Shown here piece after piece: positions 57,147 to 64,000 of a stretch of DNA of 64,000 bases; position 1 is the stretch's first letter; each line of letters starts with the position of its first letter. Source of the DNA: Thiohalobacter sp. IOR34 (lineage in GTDB: Bacteria > Pseudomonadota > Gammaproteobacteria > Thiohalobacterales > Thiohalobacteraceae); the NCBI RefSeq assembly GCF_030406045.1, contig NZ_CP128988.1, positions 1,337,438 to 1,401,437 on the forward strand, read 5' to 3'. A program made the position numbers and the translations under genes. The notes beneath the pieces were generated by a model. It saw only the letters and a list, made by a program, of their open reading frames with translations, searched no databases and was not told where the DNA came from.

Positions 57147-58145
57147 ATGCACAGAATACTGGTCACTGGAGGCACGGGTTTCATCGGGCGGGCGCTTGCC
57201 GGACGTCTTCGTGACGAGGCCGGTACATTACGCATCCTCACCCGGAAGGCGACAGCGGCGCCGCCAGGCTGTGAAGCCGTTCTCGCAAGTCTGGATGATG
57301 AGGCATCATTGCGAGCTGCATGCTCAGGTGCCGACATCCTCTACCACTTGGCAGGCCATGCCCACGTGACCAACCGGCATGCTGCGGGTGAGGCGGAACT
57401 GCACCGCCGCATCAATTTCGAGGCCACCTGTCGTCTCTACAGGGTGGCGGCCCAGACGGGGCTGCGGCGCTTCGTCTTCGTCTCCAGCGTCAAGGCCGGT
57501 GGTGAATCGGCCATGCGCTGTCTTGATGAGAACAGCGATCTCCTGCCTGACGATCCATATGGTCAGGCCAAGCGTCGGGCCGAGGACTGGTTGCTCGAAC
57601 AGGCGCGTGCTGGCGGGCCGGAGGTCGTCATCATCCGACCGACCCTGGTCTACGGTCCCGGTGTGAAGGGCAACCTGGCTGCCATGCTGCGCTGGATCGA
57701 CCGGGGAATCTTTCCACCCGTCCCCGAGACCGGCAACCGGCGTTCCATGGTCGACGTCCGCGATCTGGTCGAGGCGCTGCTGGCTGCTGGCAGCCGACCC
57801 GAGGCGGTGGGACAGATCTACATCATCAGCGACAGCGAGGACTACAGCACGCGGCGCATCTACGAGGCGATGTGCCGGGCACTGGGGCGGCGGCCACTCC
57901 CGGGGCTGCCGGCCGCCCTGCTGCGCGGACTGGGGCGGATCGGGGACCTGCTGGAGGGCGTGTTGCGGCGGCCCCTCCCGTATAATGGCGCGACGGCCTC
58001 GCGGCTGCTCGATTCGGCCTGCTATCGATCAGTCCGGGCGGAGCGGCTGCTCGGGTTCCGGCCGCGGTATCGGTTGGAGGATGCGTTGCCGCAGATGGTT
58101 GCGACATATCGCGGGGCAACTTCTGCCTCAGCCGGGGTGGATTAG
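57147..58145 (+). CDS. NAD-dependent epimerase/dehydratase (WbpV/GnE-like)
   Basis: 332 residues. Extended SDR: ILVTGGTGFIGRALAGRL, HLAGHAHVT, the catalytic S and Y-x3-K in VFVSSVKAGGE and DPYGQAKRRAE, and RPTLVYGPGVKGNL. Homologues sit next to the initiating transferase in O-antigen loci and act as UDP-GlcNAc/GlcNAc-type C4 epimerases or ketoreductases. Here too the WbpL-like gene follows, so it probably makes the first sugar of the repeat unit. Confidence 0.9.
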   Translation: MHRILVTGGTGFIGRALAGRLRDEAGTLRILTRKATAAPPGCEAVLASLDDEASLRAACSGADILYHLAGHAHVTNRHAAGEAELHRRINFEATCRLYRVAAQTGLRRFVFVSSVKAGGESAMRCLDENSDLLPDDPYGQAKRRAEDWLLEQARAGGPEVVIIRPTLVYGPGVKGNLAAMLRWIDRGIFPPVPETGNRRSMVDVRDLVEALLAAGSRPEAVGQIYIISDSEDYSTRRIYEAMCRALGRRPLPGLPAALLRGLGRIGDLLEGVLRRPLPYNGATASRLLDSACYRSVRAERLLGFRPRYRLEDALPQMVATYRGATSASAGVD

Positions 58146-58222
58146 GCGGCGGCTCCGGCGAACCGCATGCCGCCGCCAAGCGCGGCCTGGCGGCCGCTTC
58201 TACATAGCAGGGAATCGGAATT

Positions 58223-59254
58223 TTGCTGGCATCGCTCCTCGCTTTCGTGATTTCGGCCGCACTGGCCTGGTGGCTGGCCCATCCGCGCGCCCCGCTGCGC
58301 ATCCTTGACGTGCCCAATGCCCGTTCCCTGCACAGCCGTCCCATCCCACGCACCGGTGGGCTGGCCATCGTTGCCGGCCTGCTGGCAGGGGGCGTGAGCC
58401 TGCTGGCAGGGGGCGTGAGCCTGCTGGGGATCGGTTTGCCCTGGGTGGCTGGCATCCACGCCCTGGATGTCGATGGCCACAGGGCGCTGCCTTCGCTTGC
58501 GGCACTCGCAGTCCTGGTAGTGCTGTCCTTCATCGACGACCGTCGCCACATTCCCGCACTCTGGCGGTTACCGGTACAGCTTGGCGTGGCCGCCGTTCTC
58601 GTCTGGCAGCTGCTGCCGGCCTCTGTCGGGCTGCTGGGGTTCGGACTGGCGGTGCTGTTCCTCGGCTGGATGATCAATCTCTACAATTTCATGGACGGCA
58701 TGGACGGTTTCGCAGGCGGCATGGCGGTGATCGGCTTCGGAACCCTGGCCACCCTGGCCTGGCAGCAGCAGGCCTGGTTGCCGGCCTTCGGTTGCAGCCT
58801 GGTGGTGGCGGCCAGCCTGGGCTTCCTGACCCAGAATCTGCCACCGGCGCGGCTGTTCATGGGGGATACCGGTTCGACACTGCTTGGGGCCCTGGCCGGT
58901 GTGGCCCTGCTCGGATTCGACCGCCTGGGGCTGCTCCCCCTGCCGCTCGGTCTGCTGCTGTTTTCGCCCTTCGTGGTGGATGCCAGTGTCACCCTGCTGC
59001 GCCGGCTGCTGCGCGGTGAGCGCGTCTGGGAGGCCCACCGCAGCCACTATTACCAGCGGCTGGTGCGCCTCGGCTGGGGGCACGGGCGGACCCTGGCGGC
59101 CGAGTACCTGCTGATGCTGGCGGCGGCGGCCAGTGTCCTCTGGGCGGCACGCTTGCCGGCGGCGGCGCAATGGTCGATCATTGGCGGCTGGGGATGGCTG
59201 TACTTGGGGCTGATGGCATGGATTTCGCGACTGGAAAGGGGCAGGGAGGGCTGA
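58223..59254 (+). CDS. wbpL: Undecaprenyl-phosphate sugar-1-phosphate transferase (WbpL/WecA-like)
   Basis: 343 residues from TTG 58223. MraY/WecA family with about ten transmembrane segments, the cytoplasmic motifs HSRPIPRTGGLAIV, the catalytic DD in FIDDRRHIP, NLYNFMDGMDGFAGG and FMGDTGSTLLG, plus the HRSHYYQRL loop. It links the first sugar phosphate to the lipid carrier and starts O-antigen assembly. A tandem duplication of LAGGVSL (58382-58423) lengthens the second transmembrane segment. Confidence 0.95.
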   Translation: MLASLLAFVISAALAWWLAHPRAPLRILDVPNARSLHSRPIPRTGGLAIVAGLLAGGVSLLAGGVSLLGIGLPWVAGIHALDVDGHRALPSLAALAVLVVLSFIDDRRHIPALWRLPVQLGVAAVLVWQLLPASVGLLGFGLAVLFLGWMINLYNFMDGMDGFAGGMAVIGFGTLATLAWQQQAWLPAFGCSLVVAASLGFLTQNLPPARLFMGDTGSTLLGALAGVALLGFDRLGLLPLPLGLLLFSPFVVDASVTLLRRLLRGERVWEAHRSHYYQRLVRLGWGHGRTLAAEYLLMLAAAASVLWAARLPAAAQWSIIGGWGWLYLGLMAWISRLERGREG

Positions 59255-59255
59255 G

Positions 59256-61139
59256 ATGAAGCTCCTGGAACGCCTGCGCAGTCCACTGATCGCCTTCGTC
59301 CACGATCTGCTGATGGTGCCGCTCGCCTGGTTCGGTGCCTATTGGCTGCGCTTCAACCTGGGCAGTATTCCCCAGGAACAGCTGGTCCCGGCCTGGACCT
59401 GGCTGCCGGCCGTGCTGCTCATCCAGGGACTGACCTTCGTCTATCTCGGTCTCTACCGCGGCCACTGGCGCTTCGCTTCCCTGCCTGACCTGCTGCGCAT
59501 CCTCAAGGCGGCCGGCATCGGCACCCTCGGCATCCTGGTGCTGCTGGTACTGGCCACCCGGCTGCAGGACATCCCGCGCTCGGTGTTTCCCCTCTACGCG
59601 GTGTTGCTCACCGCCATGCTGGCCGGGCCGCGGCTGTTCTACCGCTGGCTGAAGGACCGCAAGCTCTATCTGGGGCAGGGCCGGCGGGTGCTGATCGCCG
59701 GTGCCGGACGGGCCGGTGAGATGCTGGTCCGCGACCTGCTGCGCGATCCCGAGCGCAGCCTGGAGCCGGTCGGCTTCGTCGATGACGACCCCAAGAAACG
59801 GGGCATCGACATCCACGGCATCCGCGTGCTGGGGGCGAGCAAACGCCTGCCGGCGCTGGTCGAAACCCATGAGATCGACCTGGTCCTGCTGGCCATGCCC
59901 TCGGCCCGCTCGCCGCAGATCCGCAAGGTGGTCGAGTATTGCGAAGCCGCCGGCGTGCCCTTCCGCATGCTGCCGCGGATGGCGGATCTGGTGGCGGGGC
60001 GGGTCAGCGTCGAGGCGATGCGCGAGGTGTCGATCGAGGATCTGCTGGGGCGTGATCCGGTGGAACTGGACCAGCGCGCCATCCATGCGGGGCTGTCCGG
60101 GCGGCGGGTGCTGATCAGCGGTGGCGGCGGCTCCATCGGTTCGGAGCTGTGTCGCCAGGTCGCGCGGCTGGGTCCCCGCCAGCTGATCGTCTTCGAAAAG
60201 AGCGAATTCAACCTCTACCAGATCGAGATGGAGCTGCGGCGCCGCTTCCCGCAGCTGGAGATCATTGCCCGGCTCGGCGACGTCGCCGATGCCGCGGCGG
60301 TGGACAAGCTGTTCAGTGACCACCAGCCCCAGGTGGTGCTGCATGCCGCGGCCTACAAGCATGTGCCAATGCTGGAGAACCAGGCCCGGGAGGCGGTCAT
60401 GAACAACGTCTGCGGTACCCGCACCCTGGCCCTCGCTGCGGACCGCCACGGCAGCGAGATCTTCGTCCTGGTCTCGACCGACAAGGCGGTCAATCCGGCC
60501 AATGTCATGGGGGCCAGCAAGCGCATGGCGGAGATCTTCTGCCAGAACTTCGCCAGGCGCTCGCGGACGCGCTTCATCACCGTGCGTTTCGGCAATGTGC
60601 TGGGCTCGGCCGGCAGCGTGGTGCCGTTGTTCAAGCAGCAGATCGAGAACGGTGGTCCGGTGACCGTCACCGACCCGGAGATGATCCGCTATTTCATGAC
60701 CATCCCCGAGGCCTGCCAGTTGATCCTCCAGGCCGGGGTGATGGGGCAGGGGGGCGAGATCTATGTGCTGGACATGGGCGAACCGGTGAAGATCACCTAT
60801 CTGGCGGAACAGATGATCCGCCTTGCCGGCCGTGAGCCGGGCAAGGACATCGAGATCGTCTTTACCGGCCTGCGCCCCGGGGAGAAGCTCTACGAGGAGC
60901 TGTTCCACGAGCAGGAGGCACTGCAGCCCACCGGCCACGCCAAGATCCGCCTGGCGCGGCACCGCAGTCTCGACTGGGAGGCCCTGAACAGCCGCTTCGA
61001 GGCCCTGGAAGCGGCCTGCAGGCGCTTCGACGAGGCGGCGGTGCGCGAGGGTATCGAGCAACTGGTGCCGGAACTGCATTCAGAAAATTCGCCGGCGCCC
61101 GATAACGTGGTATCGCTGAACCAGAGGGAAAATGCATGA
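59256..61139 (+). CDS. wbpM: WbpM/CapD-type membrane UDP-sugar 4,6-dehydratase
   Basis: 627 residues. Four N-terminal transmembrane helices precede a first Rossmann-like domain (VLIAGAGRAGEMLVRDLL) and the catalytic SDR domain: VLISGGGGSIGSELCRQ, LHAAAYKHVPMLE, STDKAVNPANVMGASKRMAE (Met instead of Tyr, with Lys) and GLRPGEKLYEELF. It makes UDP-4-keto-6-deoxy-GlcNAc at the membrane for QuiNAc/FucNAc-type sugars. It starts one base after wbpL and overlaps galU by 4 bases. Confidence 0.96.
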   Translation: MKLLERLRSPLIAFVHDLLMVPLAWFGAYWLRFNLGSIPQEQLVPAWTWLPAVLLIQGLTFVYLGLYRGHWRFASLPDLLRILKAAGIGTLGILVLLVLATRLQDIPRSVFPLYAVLLTAMLAGPRLFYRWLKDRKLYLGQGRRVLIAGAGRAGEMLVRDLLRDPERSLEPVGFVDDDPKKRGIDIHGIRVLGASKRLPALVETHEIDLVLLAMPSARSPQIRKVVEYCEAAGVPFRMLPRMADLVAGRVSVEAMREVSIEDLLGRDPVELDQRAIHAGLSGRRVLISGGGGSIGSELCRQVARLGPRQLIVFEKSEFNLYQIEMELRRRFPQLEIIARLGDVADAAAVDKLFSDHQPQVVLHAAAYKHVPMLENQAREAVMNNVCGTRTLALAADRHGSEIFVLVSTDKAVNPANVMGASKRMAEIFCQNFARRSRTRFITVRFGNVLGSAGSVVPLFKQQIENGGPVTVTDPEMIRYFMTIPEACQLILQAGVMGQGGEIYVLDMGEPVKITYLAEQMIRLAGREPGKDIEIVFTGLRPGEKLYEELFHEQEALQPTGHAKIRLARHRSLDWEALNSRFEALEAACRRFDEAAVREGIEQLVPELHSENSPAPDNVVSLNQRENA

Positions 61140-62038
61140 AAATCAAAGTCAGAAAAGCCGTTTTTCCCGTGGCGGGGATGGGAACCCGCTTCCTCCCGGC
61201 GACCAAGGCCAATCCCAAGGAGATGTTGCCCATCGTCGACAAGCCACTGATCCAGTATGCGGCCGAAGAAGCGATCAGCGCCGGCATCGAGGAACTGGTG
61301 TTCGTCACCAGCAGCAGCAAGCGGGCCATCGAGGACCATTTCGACAAGAACTACGAGTTGGAGGCGGAACTGCAGCGGCGCGGCAAGGCGAAGCTGCTGG
61401 AGATCGTGCAGAACGTGGTGCCCCCGGGCGTGTCCTGCGTCTATGTGCGCCAGCCCGAGGCCCTGGGCCTGGGCCATGCCGTGCTCTGCGCAAAGCCGGT
61501 GATCGGCGACGAACCCTTTGCGGTGATCCTCGCCGACGACCTGATCGACGGCCATGGCTGTAGCTGCCTGACGCAGATGGTAGCGGCCTTCGAGTACAAC
61601 CGCTGCAGCCTGCTCGGGGTGGAGGAGGTGCCACCGGAGGAGACCGACAAGTACGGTGTGGTCAAGTCCGACCCCGTCAGCAGCAATCTTCACCGGATCA
61701 GCGGCATCGTCGAGAAACCGAGCCCGGCCGAGGCGCCGTCCAACCTGGCGGTGGTCGGCCGCTACATCCTCACGCCGCGCATCTTCCATCACCTGGAGAA
61801 CACCGAGCGCGGCGCGGGAGGCGAGATCCAGCTGACCGACGCCATTGCCGCGCTGCTGCAGGAGGAACAGGTCATGGCCTATCAGTTCGAGGGTACCCGC
61901 TACGACTGCGGCAGCAAGCTCGGCTACCTGATGGCCACCATCGAGTATGGCCTGCAGCACGAGGAGCTGGCCGAGGCCTTCGGCAGCTATCTGAATCAGC
62001 GCTTCTGCAAGACCTCGCGCGAGGCCAGCGAGAGCTGA
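61136..62038 (+). CDS. galU: UTP-glucose-1-phosphate uridylyltransferase
   Basis: 300 residues. AVFPVAGMGTRFLPATKANP (nucleotide-binding), KEMLPIVDKPLIQYA, VFVTSSSKRAIEDHFD, ILADDLIDG and RYDCGSKLGYL. It makes UDP-glucose, which can feed both the glycan and the SQD1-like enzyme upstream in the same locus. Translation is coupled to wbpM through ATGA. Confidence 0.97.
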   Translation: MKIKVRKAVFPVAGMGTRFLPATKANPKEMLPIVDKPLIQYAAEEAISAGIEELVFVTSSSKRAIEDHFDKNYELEAELQRRGKAKLLEIVQNVVPPGVSCVYVRQPEALGLGHAVLCAKPVIGDEPFAVILADDLIDGHGCSCLTQMVAAFEYNRCSLLGVEEVPPEETDKYGVVKSDPVSSNLHRISGIVEKPSPAEAPSNLAVVGRYILTPRIFHHLENTERGAGGEIQLTDAIAALLQEEQVMAYQFEGTRYDCGSKLGYLMATIEYGLQHEELAEAFGSYLNQRFCKTSREASES

Positions 62039-62064
62039 GGCGCCTGTCGCGGGGTCGTTTCGGC

Positions 62065-62317
62065 CTAGCGCAGATATTGCACCAAGGATTCGATTCTCAG
62101 GGCGGAGCTGGCAAAGCAGCTTGGCCGATCGTCCGCGAAAGCATAGCCGTAGCTATGGTTCAAGGGCGATCGGCCAGGATGCGCAGCCAGATGCGTCCTG
62201 AGATCGAATAGGCGCAAAGTGTATCCCGCCGTGAGGAGCCATTTGCGAGCCTCCCGGCCTTGTATGTCAGCCTGCACTCCGATCATGCGGGCCGTCTTGG
62301 TGCAATATCCGGGCTAG
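62065..62317. mobile_element. MITE-like element with 21-bp terminal inverted repeats
   Basis: About 250 bp bounded by TAGCGCAGATATTGCACC (left) and the complement of TAGCCCGGATATTGCACC (right), 19 of 21 matching, with CTAG at both outer edges as a possible target duplication. Inside is an imperfect palindrome (CGATTCTCAGGGCGG... against ...CGTCCTGAGATCG) around GCATAGCCGTAGCTATG. No open frame fits a transposase. Single ends occur at 13745, 13873 and 38252. Confidence 0.7.
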
Positions 62318-62330
62318 GGCAAAAGAAAGG

Positions 62331-62366
62331 AAAAAGGCCGGCAGGCTTCGACGCCTGCCGGCCTTT
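62331..62366 (-). terminator. Terminator after tRNA-Asn
   Basis: On the minus strand: AAAGGCCGGCAGGC/GCCTGCCGGCCTTT, a perfect 14-bp stem with a 6-base loop, ending in TTTTT. It starts 4 bases after the tRNA CCA end. It can also serve galU from the other strand. Confidence 0.9.
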
Positions 62367-62370
62367 CGTT

Positions 62371-62446
62371 TGGCTCCCCGGGACGGGCTCGAACCGCCGA
62401 CCTAGTGATTAACAGTCACCCGCTCTACCGACTGAGCTACCGGGGA
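62371..62446 (-). tRNA. tRNA-Asn (anticodon GTT)
   Basis: 76 nt with encoded CCA. The minus strand starts TCCCCGGTAGCTCAGTCGG, the anticodon loop reads CTGTTAAT (GTT), the T arm has GGTTCGAGCCC, and the acceptor stem TCCCCGG pairs with CCGGGGA before GCCA. All four arms fold without mismatch problems. It reads downstream of the aminotransferase gene. Confidence 0.97.
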
Positions 62447-62543
62447 ATGAACTGAGGGCGCACATCATACTCAAGCCCCCAGGGAGGGTCAATCGCGGAT
62501 TTGTGGCATGTGGCGGACAGTGCCCGCCATCCAGATCCATCTC

Positions 62544-62975
62544 GATCGCGGCCTGGAGGCCGCTCCTACACCAACCCTTGCCGCCATGCCCGTGGGCGCG
62601 GTTTCCAGGCCGCGATGACCGCGCCGCCATGCCCCGTAGGAGCGGTCTCCAAGCCGCGACGACCCGTGCCGCCATGCCCCGTAGGAGCGGTCTCCAGGCC
62701 GCGATGACCGCGCCGCCATGCCCCGTAGGAGCGGTCTCCAGGCCGCGACGACCCGTGCCGCCATGCCTCGTAGGAGCGGTCTCCAGGCCGCGACGATCCG
62801 TGCCGCCATGCCCCGTGGGCGCGGTCTCCAGGCCGCGATGACCCGTGCCGCCATGCCCCGTGGGCGCGGTCTCCAGGCCGCGATGACCCGTGCCGCCATG
62901 CCCCGTGGGCGCGGTCTCCAGGCCGCGATGACCCGTGCCGCCATGCCTCGTAGGAGCGGTCTCCAGGCCGCGATG
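62544..62975. repeat. REP tandem array, 45-bp period
   Basis: One inverted REP (62544-62569) followed by nine direct copies starting at 62591, 62636, 62681, 62725, 62770, 62815, 62860, 62905 and 62950. Unit: GTAGGAGCGGTCTCCAGG (or GTGGGCGCGG...) plus CCGCGATGACCCGTGCCGCC. Two subtypes, GTAGGAGC and GTGGGCGC, occur in blocks, showing recent amplification. It fills the tRNA-Asn to aminotransferase gap. Confidence 0.95.
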
Positions 62976-62988
62976 AGCGTCATCGCCT

Positions 62989-64000
62989 CTACGCGTCCGC
63001 CAGGAAGCCCCGAAGGCGTCCAACCGCCTCCTGCAGCACCTCCAGGGAGGTGGCGAAGGACAGCCGCATGTGCCCCGGGGCACCGAAGGCGGAGCCGGGT
63101 ACCAGGGCGACGTTGGCCTCCTCGATCAGCTTCTCGGCCAGGTCCAGATCGGTCTCCACGCCGGGCAGGCGTTCGATCACCGCCCCCATGTCCGGGAAGC
63201 AGTAGAAGGTGCCGTCACCCGGCAGGCAGCTCACCCCGGGCAGGGCATCGAGCGCGGCCACCAGGTAGTCATGGCGTTCGCGGAAAGCCCGCCCCATCTC
63301 GGCGATGCACGACTGATCACCGCTCAGCGCTGCGGTGGCAGCGGCCTGGGAGATGGAGGCCGGGTTGGAAGTGCTCTGCGACTGGATCTTCTTCATCGCC
63401 TGGATCAGTTCGAGCGGCCCGCCGGCATAGCCGATCCGCCAGCCGGTCATGGCGTAGGCCTTGGATACACCGTTCAGCACGATGGTGCGCTCCGCCAGGT
63501 CCGGGCAGGCGTTGAGGATGTTGCAGAAGGGCTCGTTCGACCAGCGGATGTGCTCGTACATGTCGTCGCTGGCGATCAGGACCTGCGGGTGGTCGCGCAG
63601 CACAGCCCCCAGCGCTTCCAGCTCGGCACGGCTGTAGGCCATGCCGGTGGGGTTGGAGGGGCTGTTGATGACGAACAGCCGGGTCCTTTCGGTGATCGCG
63701 GCGGCCAGCTGCTCCGGGGTGATCTTGAAGCGCTGCGCCATGTCGGCGGAGACGATCACCGGTACGCCGTCCGCCAGCAGCACCATATCCGGGTAGGACA
63801 CCCAGTAGGGTGCCGGGATGATCACCTCGTCGCCCGGATCGAGCAGCGCCTGGGCCAGGTTGAAGAAGCTCTGCTTGCCGCCGCAGGAGACGAGGATCTG
63901 CCCCGGCTCGAAGTCGAAGCCGTTCTCCCGCTGGAACTTGTCGATGATGGCCTGTTTCAGCGCCGCGGTGCCATCCACCGGCGTATACTTGGTCTCGCCG
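62989..64000 (-). CDS. aspC: Aspartate aminotransferase family protein (5'-truncated by the window)
   Basis: The visible 337 residues are the C-terminal part; the frame stays open to the right edge, with GETKYTPVDGTAAL just before it. Class I fold-type I PLP aminotransferase: SCGGKQSFFNLAQALLDPGD, NSPSNPTGMAYS, SDDMYEH (PLP-pyridine Asp) and the PLP-lysine in VSKAYAMTGWRIGYAGG, ending LSFATSLEVLQEAV. Type Ib-like aspartate (possibly also prephenate) aminotransferase. tRNA-Asn lies downstream on the same strand, separated by a REP array. Confidence 0.95.
   Translation of the reverse strand, partial: GETKYTPVDGTAALKQAIIDKFQRENGFDFEPGQILVSCGGKQSFFNLAQALLDPGDEVIIPAPYWVSYPDMVLLADGVPVIVSADMAQRFKITPEQLAAAITERTRLFVINSPSNPTGMAYSRAELEALGAVLRDHPQVLIASDDMYEHIRWSNEPFCNILNACPDLAERTIVLNGVSKAYAMTGWRIGYAGGPLELIQAMKKIQSQSTSNPASISQAAATAALSGDQSCIAEMGRAFRERHDYLVAALDALPGVSCLPGDGTFYCFPDMGAVIERLPGVETDLDLAEKLIEEANVALVPGSAFGAPGHMRLSFATSLEVLQEAVGRLRGFLADA

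Noticed and set aside
62501-63515. Long open frames across the 45-bp REP array, some running antisense to the aminotransferase
   Set aside because: The period is a multiple of three, so all frames stay open; peptides are repeats of the DNA unit.

Overview
The window is chromosomal DNA of a high-GC gammaproteobacterium. The order mtnA-gyrA-serC-(serA)-pheA-hisC-tyrA-aroA-cmk-rpsA-ihfB matches the Pseudomonas/Chromatiales arrangement. Dense REP-type palindromes and the SQD1-like sulfosugar gene would suit a Chromatiales-like sulfur bacterium, but the genus cannot be fixed from this sequence.

1-9429: the 3' part of a type III CRISPR-Cas locus. It holds two ancillary effector genes (a HEPN domain fused to Csx16, truncated by the window edge, and a Card1/Can2 CARF nuclease), a leader, and an array of 54 repeats and 53 spacers. 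An IS630-family element sits inside one repeat. Downstream lies an unusual adaptation module, cas2-cas1-cas1'-cas2', in which cas1' has lost catalytic residues. The effector genes (cas10 and others) must lie left of the window. Several spacers are antisense to ribosome-binding-site/start-codon regions of unknown invader mRNAs, and several pairs come from overlapping or homologous protospacers.

9430-15010: a compact mercury-resistance operon (merT-merP-merA) behind a MerR-type promoter but without merR, then mscS and an OmpA-like lipoprotein-free peptidoglycan-binding protein on the minus strand, then mtnA.

15011-32260: REP arrays, then housekeeping genes: gyrA, serC, serA, pheA, hisC, tyrA, aroA, cmk, rpsA, ihfB, lapA, lapB, pyrF and a ComEA-like gene. 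Long CCACGAAA-type palindromes fill almost every non-overlapping gap of the serine/aromatic gene row. REP tandem arrays lie before gyrA and after pyrF.

32375-62038: a surface-polysaccharide (O-antigen type) locus between ihfB and a wbpM-type gene, the same position as the O-antigen locus of Pseudomonas aeruginosa. It encodes GDP-mannose synthesis (manC), a 4,6-dehydratase, an SQD1-like UDP-sulfoquinovose synthase, nonulosonic acid synthesis and activation (neuB, neuC, neuA), an acyl-ACP module (2-hydroxyacid dehydrogenase, MaoC-SDR fusion, FkbH, ACP, GNAT), three paralogous GT-B proteins, a deacetylase, an ABC-exporter-like protein without a P-loop, two GT4 enzymes, and the conserved end wbpV-wbpL-wbpM-galU. 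About 33.8-55 kb is visibly richer in AT than its flanks, which suggests horizontal acquisition.

62039-64000: a 250 bp MITE-like element, tRNA-Asn, a 45 bp period REP array, and the 3' part of an aspartate aminotransferase gene.
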